From: Pseudanabaena sp.
GTDB taxonomy: Bacteria > Cyanobacteriota > Cyanobacteriia > Pseudanabaenales > Pseudanabaenaceae
DNA length: 38,669 nucleotides
Direction: 5' to 3'
Assembly: GCA_003249015.1 (NCBI GenBank)
Contig: QBLS01000031.1
Coordinates: 1 to 38,669 of the forward strand
Below are positions 23,668 to 32,682 of this stretch, piece after piece (the first letter of the stretch is position 1; each line of letters starts with the position of its first letter). The position numbers and the translations under genes are program-made. Below the pieces are notes generated by a model, which saw nothing but the letters and a program-made list of their open reading frames with translations, had not been told where the DNA came from and ran no database searches.

Positions 23668-24933
23668 TTAGGGAGACTGTAATATTGTTTTTGACGCAAT
23701 TCTTGTCTTTTTACGTTCCGCCTCACTTAAAGCCGTGCCTGTCTGTAAACGAGTTGCGTTGTCTTGAAGGATTGTTGAAGCATTATAATCCCCCATTTGC
23801 AAAGCGGTTTTAGAAGCAGATTGCAACATGGTCACAGCTCCTGCGCGATCGCCTTGTTGTAGTTTCTGTTCAGCAAGCTGCGTTTGGCGATACTTAGCTA
23901 GTGCTAGCAAGTGGTTTTGGACATTGGTGTCGATTTGCGGTACAAAATTTTGGGTTAACTGCAAACTAATGGCTTCTGGCTCCGTCAACAAGTTAACTTG
24001 AGCAAGGGACGGCATATCGTAGCGCACCTGAACAGACAAAATAGGAAGATCCGATCTGTCAGGCTGAAAGGAGACAAAGGCGGATGGACTTATATATAAA
24101 TTAAATAAAACGACCCGATCTACATCAGTCATCAGATCGCCGAGCCTCACAATAATCGTATTTCCCTCAGTTTGATAGTTCAGCTCAATTGTGTCTGGAG
24201 CAACTTGGGCAACTGGCTTCAGCTCTGCTAAGCGAACATAGGGAGATAGCTGCAATATTAAATGGGCATTGGTGAGATTAACTGACTGGACACGCTTAAG
24301 TAACTTTTGAAATTCGGCGCTAGCCATTTCAGGTGAAGCAATGTAAGCCATGGAGCCGCCGCCTGCATCAGCGATACGCTCTAGTACGTCCTGATTCCAG
24401 TTATCCCCAAAGCCAAGACTATGCAAGGTCATATTATATTCAGTGGCGAGGCGGGAAAATTGAAAACAGCGATCATTATTTCCATGTTCATTCTCACCAT
24501 CAGTCAATACAAAGACTTGGCTCACCGTGCCATCTTTGCCCTTACTGGTTTCTTGGAGCCCCAGCTTAATGCCGTCATCAATGCAAGTTCCACCCGACGC
24601 TTTGAGAGATTGAATTTTCTCTTTAATTGATTCTGTGCGATCGACGGGCTGATTTTCCACAACGACACTCGCCTTGTGGTCGAAGCCAATTACACAAATA
24701 CGATCCTGTAGGCTCATTCGATCAACTAAATCCCGAGCCGCCCGTTTGACATTATCGAGGGGCTGACCGCCCATCGAGCCACTATGATCGAGGACAAGGC
24801 AGAGGTTTAAAGGCGTATTACTTCCATCTATAGAAGTATTGGCTGATATGGAGATCGCTAACTGGCGCTGACTGCTAGCTTGCTTGCTATCAAGATAGCG
24901 ATCACTTAATTTACAGGTCAGATTTACACTCAT
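23668..24933 (-). CDS. VWA domain protein
   Basis: This 421-residue protein contains a von Willebrand A domain at about 42-215 with a complete metal-ion-dependent adhesion site. The elements are DHSGSMGG (DxSxS, about 49-53), GGTCIDDGI with the threonine, and TDGENEHG with the second aspartate. After the VWA fold comes a beta-rich region (about 220-335) and then a helical tail (about 345-421). There is no signal peptide or membrane helix, so it is probably a cytosolic binding or scaffold protein. It is divergent from the second VWA gene at 25225. The FHA gene follows on the same strand. The start is the ATG at 24931-24933. Confidence 0.88.
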   Translation of the reverse strand: MSVNLTCKLSDRYLDSKQASSQRQLAISISANTSIDGSNTPLNLCLVLDHSGSMGGQPLDNVKRAARDLVDRMSLQDRICVIGFDHKASVVVENQPVDRTESIKEKIQSLKASGGTCIDDGIKLGLQETSKGKDGTVSQVFVLTDGENEHGNNDRCFQFSRLATEYNMTLHSLGFGDNWNQDVLERIADAGGGSMAYIASPEMASAEFQKLLKRVQSVNLTNAHLILQLSPYVRLAELKPVAQVAPDTIELNYQTEGNTIIVRLGDLMTDVDRVVLFNLYISPSAFVSFQPDRSDLPILSVQVRYDMPSLAQVNLLTEPEAISLQLTQNFVPQIDTNVQNHLLALAKYRQTQLAEQKLQQGDRAGAVTMLQSASKTALQMGDYNASTILQDNATRLQTGTALSEAERKKTRIASKTILQSP

Positions 24934-25041
24934 TTAGATGTTCATTCCTAAAATTTGGCACAGTTGATTAGCTTGTGGATAAACCCTTACTATCAATTCA
25001 CTTTATCACTTTCACTGTTCTCAATACCTCTAATTACAGTC

Positions 25042-25092
25042 AATCCCAGAAGATACGGGCAGCGCTTTGCGCCGCTACTATCTTCTGGGATT
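25042..25092. repeat. 14-bp hairpin with quasi-paired GC core in a divergent gap
   Basis: AATCCCAGAAGATA (25042-25055) is exactly inverted at 25079-25092. The centre contains GCGC-TTT-GCGC. It lies between the starts of two divergent VWA genes, so it cannot terminate either. The outer CCCAGAAGAT resembles the CCCAAGAA ends of other members. Confidence 0.7.
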
Positions 25093-25224
25093 TTGAAAAC
25101 ACACTACATATTGCTGTCAGTTAAATAGCCGAATTTTAATTAGAAAAAAATTTATCAAGCTTACCTTTGCTACACTGAGACTAACTTTTGAGACATATTA
25201 CATAAGGAATCGGGTAAGTTTAAT

Positions 25225-26115
25225 ATGCCTTACTCAGCAGAGATCAGTCGTCGTCAGCCCAGTTGTTTTCTCTTTTTAATCGATCAGTCTGGATCGATGG
25301 CTGATGCCTTCACCAGCGAGAGCGCAAGCCAAGGAAATTCCAGAGGAGCAAATGAGAGCTTACATAAAACCAACGAAGCTATTCAAAAATCCCAAGCTGT
25401 AGCCGATGCTGTAAATCGTTTACTGGACTCACTAGGACAACGTTGTGTTAAGGGGAATAAGATATATGACTATTTTGATGTCGGCGTAATTGGGTATAAC
25501 AGTGAAGTTGCGTCAGCCTTGGATGCGGTCACGGGGGATTTGGCGATCGCACCAATTAGTAAAATCTACGAAAATCCGACTGAACTAGAAAAACGCGCTC
25601 AGAAGCTTCCTGACGGCATGGGTGGTTTGGTGGAAGTTTACAACGATTTTCCGATCTGGTTTAAGCCAATCGCTAGCGGTGGAACAGCCATGTGCAGCGT
25701 CTTTGCTCTTGCTCGGATTTTACTTGAGGGCTGGATTGAAAAGTATCCTAATAGTTACCCGCCAACTGTAATCAACATTACGGATGGTGAGTCCACCGAT
25801 GGCGATCCGACTGAAGAGGCGAACAACCTCAAAAAGCTCTGTACCTCTGACGGATCAGTACTGCTTTATAACATTCATATCTCTGCGGAATATACTCAAC
25901 CTGTATCTTTTCCCAATACAGCCGAAGTATTAAGTGACCCCTACGCGCGTTTGATGTTTGAGTTGTCGAGTCACTTACCTTATGCCGCTCAGAAGGCAGC
26001 CGAGAAGGAAGGCTATAAGATCACGCCAGACTCTAAAGCGTTTATGTTCAATGCTGACCCTGTAAAGTTAATTCAGTTTCTAGACATCGGCACACGCACT
26101 GAAAATCTTAGATAA
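25225..26115 (+). CDS. VWA domain protein (TerY-like)
   Basis: This 296-residue soluble protein is essentially one VWA domain. The metal site is complete: LIDQSGSMAD (DxSxS, about 17-26), ASGGTAMCSVF with the threonine, and NITDGESTDGD with the late aspartate. The arrangement resembles TerY-type VWA proteins, which often sit near FHA proteins, kinases and PP2C phosphatases. Here an FHA gene and a second VWA gene are adjacent, but I see no phosphatase. It is divergent from the VWA gene at 24933 across 291 bases holding a hairpin. The start is the ATG at 25225, and a 20-bp hairpin overlaps its stop codon. Confidence 0.85.
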   Translation: MPYSAEISRRQPSCFLFLIDQSGSMADAFTSESASQGNSRGANESLHKTNEAIQKSQAVADAVNRLLDSLGQRCVKGNKIYDYFDVGVIGYNSEVASALDAVTGDLAIAPISKIYENPTELEKRAQKLPDGMGGLVEVYNDFPIWFKPIASGGTAMCSVFALARILLEGWIEKYPNSYPPTVINITDGESTDGDPTEEANNLKKLCTSDGSVLLYNIHISAEYTQPVSFPNTAEVLSDPYARLMFELSSHLPYAAQKAAEKEGYKITPDSKAFMFNADPVKLIQFLDIGTRTENLR

Positions 26116-26156
26116 AAACCATAAAAACGCAGCAAAGCTGCGTTTTTATGGTTTTT
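26114..26156. terminator. 20-bp bidirectional terminator hairpin
   Basis: AAAAACCATAAAAACGCAGC and its exact complement flank a 3-base AAA loop, with T-runs on both strands. It overlaps the last bases of the TerY-like gene and faces the convergent rlpA gene ending at 26173, so it can serve both. Confidence 0.8.
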
Positions 26157-26172
26157 AGATCAGTGTAAAGAG

Positions 26173-27015
26173 CTAATTATTTTGTGACTCGACCAAGATT
26201 GTAGCGGTGATCGGAACGACTCCAGCTTCATCGCTATTGAGTGCGATCGCGGCGGCATGGGACAAATCAAGATTGCGATCGCCAAAATATGGACCACGAT
26301 CATTAATTCGTACCACTACTGACTTACCGTTGTGTTGGTTAGTGACTTTGAGGTAAGTATCAAAGGGCAAACTGGGATGTGCGGCTGTAAAGTCCTGTTG
26401 CTCAAAATTTTCACCTGAAGCTGTCTGTCTTCCCTGAAAATAGGGACCATACCAAGACGCTAAACCATCAATTTGTTCATCGGTATAAGCCAATTGATAC
26501 ATTTGCTTCTGGGCTTCTGCCAAGGTTAACGGCTCTGCACCTGCGGCAACCCTTAAATTGTTAATCCATTGCGTCAGGTTCAATGAAGGATTTAACACAT
26601 CAGGCTTAGAAATCGAAAATAGACTAAGGTTTTTGTATTTACCAATATATTGCTCACCAATTACCGTGGGTTGCAACTGATTTGGGTCAAAGTCTGGAGC
26701 ATTCATGATAATAGCTAACTTAGCTACTGCTATTACCGCTTGAGGCAAATCTTCGACCCTAAATGTGGGTTGACGATTGACTGTAATCATCCATTTATCG
26801 TCAAACTCATTACGAACTTCAACAACGTATTTAGAGTTAGAAAATGAAACAGAATTTTTATTGGTTTGACCAAAATTTGAGTAGGTTTCTTGACTAGAAT
26901 ATTGATATTCATAATCAAAATTTGAAGCCACTGCTTCATTAGCAAAAATTGGCATAGAAGCCCTAGAAGCAAGTGAAAACAAGGAAATCACAAGCAGTTT
27001 GGATAATGAATGCAT
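26173..27015 (-). CDS. rlpA: RlpA-like protein (double-psi beta-barrel)
   Basis: This 280-residue exported protein starts with a signal peptide (LLVISLFSLAS core, likely cut after IFANEAVA at about 30). The C-terminal 95 residues are an RlpA double-psi barrel: GLASWYGPYFQGRQTASGE, FDTYLKVTNQHNGKSVVVRI and NDRGPYFGDRNLDLS. Proteobacterial RlpA is a septal-ring lytic transglycosylase. The motif GPYFQGRQTASGE keeps the conserved region, but activity in cyanobacteria is not known to me. Residues about 30-180 are a family-unassigned, beta-rich region. There is no lipobox cysteine, so it is probably periplasmic rather than a lipoprotein. The start is the ATG at 27013-27015. Confidence 0.85.
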   Translation of the reverse strand: MHSLSKLLVISLFSLASRASMPIFANEAVASNFDYEYQYSSQETYSNFGQTNKNSVSFSNSKYVVEVRNEFDDKWMITVNRQPTFRVEDLPQAVIAVAKLAIIMNAPDFDPNQLQPTVIGEQYIGKYKNLSLFSISKPDVLNPSLNLTQWINNLRVAAGAEPLTLAEAQKQMYQLAYTDEQIDGLASWYGPYFQGRQTASGENFEQQDFTAAHPSLPFDTYLKVTNQHNGKSVVVRINDRGPYFGDRNLDLSHAAAIALNSDEAGVVPITATILVESQNN

Positions 27016-27550
27016 ATAGTTTATTTGTAAAGCAGCAAAGATGTTTCTAATATTTGATTTTGAAAGGGTTGGAATAAATAAGTACCTTTAAAACCAAACA
27101 AGAACAGGAATGACTAAGAGCTTGAATTAGTTATTTTAAAAGTCTGGGTATCTGTTCTAATAGAATCAAATTTCGTTTGAAATAGGTGAACCTTGATTAA
27201 CCTACGTTATTAGTGGGGATCATAAATCATCCTTGAGAAAGAGATAAATTTGTTTGCTATAAACTTATCTGAATAATTTAGATGAATCTTTGATAATCTT
27301 TTAGTGAATTATAGAAGGTAGAAAATTTAGAAACAAAGCCAGTATTTTTCTTGAAGTCTATGTCTATTAGTTATTTAAGAATTTATGACAGAGGATTTAC
27401 CAATGACCAAATAAAGTGAAAAATTTAGTCAATTTGGAATTGTTAAGCAAAAATTAATTTTTTAAAGAATATTTGCTGATTTTAAGTTATTTTTCATAAA
27501 ATTAATGCCATCAAATAACTTTAAAAGTCTTATATTGTCTGTTTTTAAAT

Positions 27551-27665
27551 GTTGTCTGACACCAAATTTACAAATGGCTATGCCATTTTTTAGATTTAAA
27601 AACTCTTACTGGGTTTGAATTCCAACTCACGAAAGTGTGACCACACTTGTGCGGGTTGGGATAAC
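27551..27665. repeat. Composite repeat copy, module order reversed
   Basis: It reads ACACCAAATTTACAAATGGCTATGCC..., then TTTAAAAACTCTTACTGGGTTTG, then CCAACTCACGAAAGTGTGACC... ending in GGGATAAC. All three modules of the repeat at 31441 are recognisable but partly decayed. Confidence 0.65.
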
Positions 27666-27911
27666 ATCGTTAATCGCTTTGTATAAATTTAGTCAGTCAC
27701 GAAAATCAAGTGACACAGCCACTCAGTTCTTAGGTTTTAGAGATCGCTTTACAAGTCAGGCAATTTTGCCGATGTTTCACAAATTTTTTATCGCTAGTGT
27801 ATTGAAATGTCTCGGATAATTCCTCTATAGCGTGGATTGCTCACTAAAAGTAAGCGATGCCCGCTATTTTTATTGGGTTTTCATTTGTATTCTTAGCCAA
27901 TACAGTGCCTA

Positions 27912-27975
27912 CTCTAGATCAAAATTTTTTTAGAAGACTGGCTACGCCAGTCTTCTAAAAAAATTTGATCTAGAG
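27912..27975. repeat. 30-bp near-perfect palindrome, loop TAC
   Basis: The two arms pair completely apart from one extra adenine in the left arm, around GACTGGC-TAC-GCCAGTC. It is the likely end point for the DnaJ-pentapeptide gene transcript on the minus strand (stop at 28035). The core matches that at 9477-9547. Confidence 0.8.
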
Positions 27976-28034
27976 AATTGCAAACCTAACCCATACTGGG
28001 TTTTCAAATAAAGAAATGAAATTGCCAGTTGGCA

Positions 28035-28901
28035 TTACTTTGAGGGGCTATAAATTGAGCCATTGGGCATCGTTGCCCCGTCTAGTTTGACGTTGGTAAG
28101 TTTGACCATCACCTTGTCTCCAAATCCGACTTTTGCGCCGCTCAAATTAGCACCGCTCAGGTCAGCACCGCTGAAATCAGCACCAATCAAATTAGCGCCT
28201 CGCAAATCACTATTTTGTAGATTAGCCTGAAATAAATTAGCTCTAAACAAATTAGCCCCTTGGAGGTTTGCTCCTTGTAAGTTAATTCGATGTAAAAAAG
28301 CATCGGTCAGATCAGCATTGCTTAGATCGGCATAGCTCAGGTTTCGTCCCTCAAGATATTTTTCCCGTAGATTTGCCCCCCGCATATCAGCTCCTGTTAG
28401 ATCAGGCTTTTGAGAACTTGCCGTCTGTCCAGATTGACTTTGGTAACTACTATGACGTGATTCAGCCTGATAGTTAGTTTGCTGACTGGGTTTGGGAGTT
28501 GGTTGGCGAGTTTGATAGGACTGATAAGGATTGGCAGGGCGCTCAGAAGTTTGTTGAGACTTAGATTTATTTTGATATGCGCTCTGATAGTAGCTTTGAT
28601 ATTTGGTTTGGTGTTGATGATACTGACGATTGCTTTGATTGGTATGGCTTACAGGTTGATGGTTGGGTTGGTAAGCAGCTTTTTTGGTTACATCTTTCTG
28701 TTCGATATGTTGACGTAAGCTGTCACGCGCATGGTTGAATGCCTTTAGCTTCTCCTGAGCTTCTAATTGCTGCTGCACGTTTTCCCTAGGCATACGATCT
28801 GGATGCCACTGCAAAGCCAGCATCTTATAGGCTTTATTGACTTCTTCTAATGTTGCCCCAGAAGTCAAACCGAGAAGTTTATAGCATTGATTAATTTCCA
28901 T
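28035..28901 (-). CDS. DnaJ domain fused to pentapeptide repeats
   Basis: I start this gene at the ATG at 28899-28901 (288 residues); an in-frame TTG six codons upstream is less likely. Residues about 4-70 form a J-domain with HPD at 33-35 (LQWHPDRM), the motif that stimulates Hsp70 ATPase. A Gln/Ser/Tyr-rich linker follows (about 75-165), unlike the Gly/Phe region of DnaJ. The C-terminus is a run of pentapeptide repeats of A(D/N)LxG form, for example LQGANLQGANLFRANLFQAN, which fold into a square beta-helix. This probably recruits an Hsp70 to a target bound by the helix. Zinc-finger and client domains of classical DnaJ are absent. No obvious ribosome-binding site is seen. Confidence 0.88.
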   Translation of the reverse strand: MEINQCYKLLGLTSGATLEEVNKAYKMLALQWHPDRMPRENVQQQLEAQEKLKAFNHARDSLRQHIEQKDVTKKAAYQPNHQPVSHTNQSNRQYHQHQTKYQSYYQSAYQNKSKSQQTSERPANPYQSYQTRQPTPKPSQQTNYQAESRHSSYQSQSGQTASSQKPDLTGADMRGANLREKYLEGRNLSYADLSNADLTDAFLHRINLQGANLQGANLFRANLFQANLQNSDLRGANLIGADFSGADLSGANLSGAKVGFGDKVMVKLTNVKLDGATMPNGSIYSPSK

Positions 28902-28985
28902 GTTTTGTCGATTCCACAACGCTGGAGATTTTCAGTTTACGCTGCCAATCGATCCCAAGTGTATCAAAACAACCAATCAAAACTC

Positions 28986-29045
28986 AAAAATCAATTTCTG
29001 GTTTCTCAGTACCTTCGGCGCTGAGAAGCCCGAAATTGATTTTTT
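28986..29045. repeat. Imperfect palindrome AAAAATCAATTTC...GAAATTGATTTTT
   Basis: Two arms with a few mismatches enclose TTCTCAG-TACCTTCGGCG-CTGAGAA. It lies behind the glycosyltransferase gene and upstream of the DnaJ-type gene, both minus strand. Confidence 0.6.
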
Positions 29046-29062
29046 TCGCTAAACCCTAAAAG

Positions 29063-29090
29063 AATAATGGCGGTGCTTCGCGCCGTTATT
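29063..29090 (-). terminator. Short GC-core hairpin behind the glycosyltransferase gene
   Basis: AATAATGGCGGTGC and GCGCCGTTATT pair imperfectly around TTC, ten bases past the stop codon at 29100. The GGCGGTGC-TTC core recurs in other terminator-like hairpins here. Confidence 0.5.
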
Positions 29091-29099
29091 ACGCTTGTT

Positions 29100-30173
29100 T
29101 TATCTAAAATAATCTAAAATTGCTTGACTAATTGTTTCTTCTCCATTCATAGCTATACTTTCGGAATCACTTAGTAATGGCTGCTGTAGGGTGTCTTTAA
29201 GGAATGACCAATCACCTTCGTAAAAATCTTGTGGTGAAATTATCAAATGTTCAGCATAATTTTTGACCCCAGCGATTAGAGTCTCCGCCTCCAAAAAACC
29301 TTCGCGAGTCATGCACACAACAGGAACCTTAGCCCTCAAAGCTTCAGCCAATGTCCCATACCCAGGCTTAGTAACGATGCGATCGCATACCACCATCAAA
29401 TCAACAGGACGAAGGCGCTCAACATTAGCTTTAACTAAATTAGGTAACTCTGGCGCATTGCGATCAAAAGTAATAAATTGCCAATCAGCAAATTTGGTCA
29501 AGTTTTCGTAGGGGATCGACTGCAAACTTAAGCCACCAAAGGTTAGCATTGCCGTTGGGCGATCGCGATCAAGATTGAATCTATGACACAGATACTCAGC
29601 CGTATATTTCGGGCTTGCCCCCGTTAGTCCCACATCTTGGATCTGATTAAAGGCTGTCATTGGTTCGGCGAATGGCAGTCTAAATAGGCGATCGCAATGA
29701 TTGTAAGTATCCGATAGGCGATCGGCTAACTCCGCAAATTTTCCGCCCCAGTCCCTATATATAAAGTCCCAACCAAAGTTTCCCCCCATCCAACAAGGAA
29801 TATTGGCACTCTTAGCGATCGCGGCAATCATGGGTGGAATATCACCAAACATAAGATCAACATGATGTTCTTGCAAAAATTTAACCTCTGTCGCAATCAT
29901 ATCTGACTGCTCTTGGAAAATTTTTTGCCAAGCGGCAAAGGTTGCCTCGCGATCTACGACCAAGCTATCGGCTTGTACTACTCCTACATCAAATACGCGG
30001 GGATGATAAATAAAATCGCCTTCAATATATTCCTCCAACAACCAACGCGGCGCAGTCGTCGCAATAATCAATTTGACATCAGGCGATCGCTGTTGTAGTT
30101 CCGCAAGAACCGCCGCCGTGCGCGTCGCATGACCGAAACCGTGATTGGTAATTGCAGTATATAAAGTGGGCAT
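29100..30173 (-). CDS. GT-B fold glycosyltransferase (MurG-like)
   Basis: This 357-residue protein resembles UDP-sugar-dependent GT-B enzymes. The N-terminal half opens with YTAITNHGFGHATR (about 5-18), the glycine/histidine loop seen in MurG-like and arabinokinase-associated transferases. The C-terminal half has LTFGGLSLQSIP and VTKPGYGTLAEALRAKVPVV (about 274-293), a typical nucleotide-sugar donor site. The acceptor is unknown, and no membrane helix is visible. The start is the ATG at 30171-30173, 18 bases past the stop of the diguanylate cyclase gene on the same strand, so the two may be co-transcribed. It could act on a cell-surface polysaccharide under c-di-GMP control, but that is inference. 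Confidence 0.8.
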   Translation of the reverse strand: MPTLYTAITNHGFGHATRTAAVLAELQQRSPDVKLIIATTAPRWLLEEYIEGDFIYHPRVFDVGVVQADSLVVDREATFAAWQKIFQEQSDMIATEVKFLQEHHVDLMFGDIPPMIAAIAKSANIPCWMGGNFGWDFIYRDWGGKFAELADRLSDTYNHCDRLFRLPFAEPMTAFNQIQDVGLTGASPKYTAEYLCHRFNLDRDRPTAMLTFGGLSLQSIPYENLTKFADWQFITFDRNAPELPNLVKANVERLRPVDLMVVCDRIVTKPGYGTLAEALRAKVPVVCMTREGFLEAETLIAGVKNYAEHLIISPQDFYEGDWSFLKDTLQQPLLSDSESIAMNGEETISQAILDYFR

Positions 30174-30191
30174 GGTTTTACTAAAGGTTAA

Positions 30192-31307
30192 TTATTGTTC
30201 TTGCTGTTCCAATTGTTCGTCAACCTCAAAGTGGTTGCGACCAGTCTGTTTGGCTCTATAAAGCGCTGCATCCGCTCGTTTAAATAAAGAATCAGTTGTA
30301 TCGTCGGCTTTTGATGTAGCAATACCAATACTAAACGTCACTTGTCCAACTTGTTCATGGATCAATTCAGAATTTTGTTTGTATAAACGCTCAGCGAGAT
30401 GGCAAGCTGTCTGCAAATCGGTTTTCTGTAAAATTAAGATAAATTCTTCACCGCCCCACCTCCCCAATAGGTCAGAATCACGTAGATTGTGACGCAAAAA
30501 ATTAGCAATATTAATCAGTACGCGATCGCCAATATCGTGACCAAAGGAATCATTGATTTTCTTGAAATGATCAATATCGACAACAAATATCGTTAGAGGT
30601 AAGTTCTCTATTTTGGTTAAATTTAAGAACTTATCAAGAGATTGAGAAGCAAATCGACGATTACAAATACCTGTCAGATAGTCAGTAGTTGCCGCAATAG
30701 TCATATCTTTGGCTTCAGTATTTACTTCAATAATCTGCTCCTTTAGAACCGCAATTCCTAAAACCATTAGTATGTAAATCGGCTGGGCAAAACATATATT
30801 CTTTATAGCTGGATATAGGTTTTCTAATACAAAATCAGGTACATATTGCATCGCCTCATATAAAAAAGTAGAGCATACTAAAGACAAATAAAATAATACT
30901 GAAGCGATGATAGCATTACGAGTTTCCAGCATAATGAATGCCGATACATATATCATCGGTAGCCATTGTGAAAATGTGCTAACGCTATAAAGATCGATAA
31001 TAAAAAAAGGCATTCCTAAAATCATTGCTTGGAAATTAGCAAAACAGTAGATAGCGAAGGTATAGAAAGTAATATTTTCGATATATTTCAGGCTTTTTGG
31101 GTACAGGTACAATACAATCGTACCGATACTAAAAATAGTGACCATCATTGGATAAGCTATGATGTCTAGAGGATTTATGTGAGATTTCGACCCTTCTAGA
31201 CTCCAGATCCCTATGATCACTAAAACCGCAAAGGTTAAAAACACCTTTAGTAAACGTGACTTTAGATCATAGAAAGATTTTAGAGATTTTAAGTTGATTT
31301 GATTCAT
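30192..31307 (-). CDS. Membrane diguanylate cyclase (GGDEF)
   Basis: This 371-residue protein has about six N-terminal membrane helices (roughly 20-38, 48-70, 76-98, 110-128, 133-153 and 172-190). A cytoplasmic GGDEF domain follows at about 205-360. The active site reads GGEEF (285-289), a functional variant that makes cyclic di-GMP from two GTP. The inhibitory I-site RDSD (276-279) lies five residues before it, so product feedback is likely. DIDHFKKINDSFGHDIGD supplies the metal and substrate residues. The membrane part has no named sensor motif I recognise. The start is the ATG at 31305-31307. The glycosyltransferase gene follows closely on the same strand. Confidence 0.9.
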   Translation of the reverse strand: MNQINLKSLKSFYDLKSRLLKVFLTFAVLVIIGIWSLEGSKSHINPLDIIAYPMMVTIFSIGTIVLYLYPKSLKYIENITFYTFAIYCFANFQAMILGMPFFIIDLYSVSTFSQWLPMIYVSAFIMLETRNAIIASVLFYLSLVCSTFLYEAMQYVPDFVLENLYPAIKNICFAQPIYILMVLGIAVLKEQIIEVNTEAKDMTIAATTDYLTGICNRRFASQSLDKFLNLTKIENLPLTIFVVDIDHFKKINDSFGHDIGDRVLINIANFLRHNLRDSDLLGRWGGEEFILILQKTDLQTACHLAERLYKQNSELIHEQVGQVTFSIGIATSKADDTTDSLFKRADAALYRAKQTGRNHFEVDEQLEQQEQ

Positions 31308-31440
31308 AGAATAATAAGAAATTACAGTCTTAGTAACTGTTTAAAATTCTCAGATATATCAAAACAGAAGGCTTGAAATCAGTTGTAAAAATACTTCTTG
31401 TCAAAAAAATTTGCTTTAGAACTTTCAGCAAAAATATAGT

Positions 31441-31558
31441 AATACCAGTTCACAAAAGTATAACTACAATGTTTGTGAATTTAAAACCAAACCCAGTATG
31501 GGTTTCCAAACAAAGAAATGGCTATGCCATTTCTTTGTTTGGATAACTGGTTTTATAG
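31441..31558. repeat. Full composite repeat with three hairpin modules
   Basis: It runs from AATACCAGTT to AACTGGTTTTAT, so the outer ends are also inverted. Inside are module 1 (TTCACAAAAG...TTTGTGAA, 31449-31479), module 2 (AAAACCAAACCC...GGGTTT, 31483-31505) and module 3, a perfect 17-bp hairpin around TAT (31506-31542). This is the clearest complete copy in the window. Confidence 0.85.
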
Positions 31559-31562
31559 CAAT

Positions 31563-31601
31563 AATAAATGAAGGCGGTGCTTTGCACCGCCTTCATTTAT
31601 T
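31563..31601. terminator. 18-bp perfect hairpin behind the EamA gene
   Basis: AATAAATGAAGGCGGTGC and its exact complement flank a TTT loop, 14 bases past the EamA stop on the minus strand. It has AT-rich ends and a GC core and is a good intrinsic terminator candidate. Confidence 0.7.
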
Positions 31602-31614
31602 GAGGACTTACATT

Positions 31615-32682
31615 TTATTCGCGCAATTGCGATTCATCTATCGGGTTTTGCAAAACTGGCAGAGGCGAACTTATGGCAACTTGCTCTGACGCAGAAAGGA
31701 CATTGCTAATATTAGAAACTTCCAAAGATTCTTGTTGTTGTTCAATATTATCTTGTCCTCGCACACTCACTAAATAAATACTACTAAGAGTCAAAATCAC
31801 CCCTAGCCACTGTACTAAAGTCAGATTTTCACCTAAAAATAAACTGCTAAATATTAGGGCAAAAACAGGAGTCGAAAATGTCAAAGCACTTAATGTAGTC
31901 AAGCTTCCTGAAGATGCAAAAAAGAAAAATAATCCATAGGCGATCGCGCTACCCATGACTGCCATATACAACATTCCCAACCACCCCCAAGCACCCAGAT
32001 CTTGCCACTGGTTTTGTTCAAATTGGTTAGAAAAAAGTAGTAAAGGAAGCCCACCAAGAACCATGTGCCAGCCAGTCGCCATAACTGGATCGGCGTAACG
32101 CACCACAGGACGAATTAAAATCGTACCGATCGCCATAGATAGGGAGGCTCCCAGCATAAACCATTCTCCTATGGTAAAAATTCCCGCGTTGATTACGGTG
32201 GTAAAGTCCCCGCTCAGCATAGCTTTTAGTAAATCTGCGGGCAGCCCAATCAAGCCAATTCCTAATATGCCAATCAATAACCCAAAAGTCGCACTAATCC
32301 CAATCCTTTCTTTGTATAAAACTGCGGCTAGTACAGCAACAGCAAGGGGTTGAGAGTCAATCAGTAGCGACCCAAGCCCCGCATTTGTCCGCACTAACCC
32401 CTGTGCCAAAAAGCCCTGAAACATAGTCCCATCAATGAGGGCAAACAGACCGATCCACAACCAAGCTAGCCAACCTTTCGGTTGCTGCTTCCCAAAGTAA
32501 ATACCACCAACCACTAGCAACAATCCCGCAGGTATCAGCCTTACTGCCGCCATAAACATGGGGCTAGTGTGGGGCATAACTGCTTTCATCACCACCATTG
32601 CTGTTCCCCAAAGGAAAAAAGGCGCAATTAACAAAGGCGATTGACGAGTTAACCCAGATTGCGCGGTGGTTGATGGCTGCAT
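31615..32682 (-). CDS. EamA-family (DMT superfamily) transporter
   Basis: This 355-residue inner-membrane protein has about ten hydrophobic helices in two related five-helix halves, the EamA layout. Typical pieces are PLLIAPFFLWGTAMVVMKA near the start, LIDGTMFQGFLAQGLV, GLIGLPADLL, ALTFSTPVFALIFSSLFLGE and QWLGVILTLSSIYLVS. A polar tail of about 45 residues follows. Members export amino acids, metabolites or drugs; the substrate cannot be predicted. The start is the ATG at 32680-32682. It is isolated: the upstream gap is 728 bases, and a hairpin and composite repeat lie downstream. Confidence 0.9.
   Translation of the reverse strand: MQPSTTAQSGLTRQSPLLIAPFFLWGTAMVVMKAVMPHTSPMFMAAVRLIPAGLLLVVGGIYFGKQQPKGWLAWLWIGLFALIDGTMFQGFLAQGLVRTNAGLGSLLIDSQPLAVAVLAAVLYKERIGISATFGLLIGILGIGLIGLPADLLKAMLSGDFTTVINAGIFTIGEWFMLGASLSMAIGTILIRPVVRYADPVMATGWHMVLGGLPLLLFSNQFEQNQWQDLGAWGWLGMLYMAVMGSAIAYGLFFFFASSGSLTTLSALTFSTPVFALIFSSLFLGENLTLVQWLGVILTLSSIYLVSVRGQDNIEQQQESLEVSNISNVLSASEQVAISSPLPVLQNPIDESQLRE

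Larger units (their letters stand above)
27016..28034. other. 1-kb AT-rich intergenic region
   Basis: No gene is supported over 1,019 bases. The first 520 bases are AT-rich with no open frame of note and would hold the rlpA promoter. From about 27551 a composite repeat begins, then a 30-bp palindrome (27912-27975) and another composite fragment (27976-28034). A 60-codon frame at 27637-27819 starts within repeat sequence and is not convincing. Confidence 0.6.

Noticed and set aside
27637-27819. 60-codon plus-strand frame in the 1-kb gap
   Set aside because: It starts with a non-ATG codon inside composite-repeat sequence, lacks a ribosome-binding site and has no recognisable motif.
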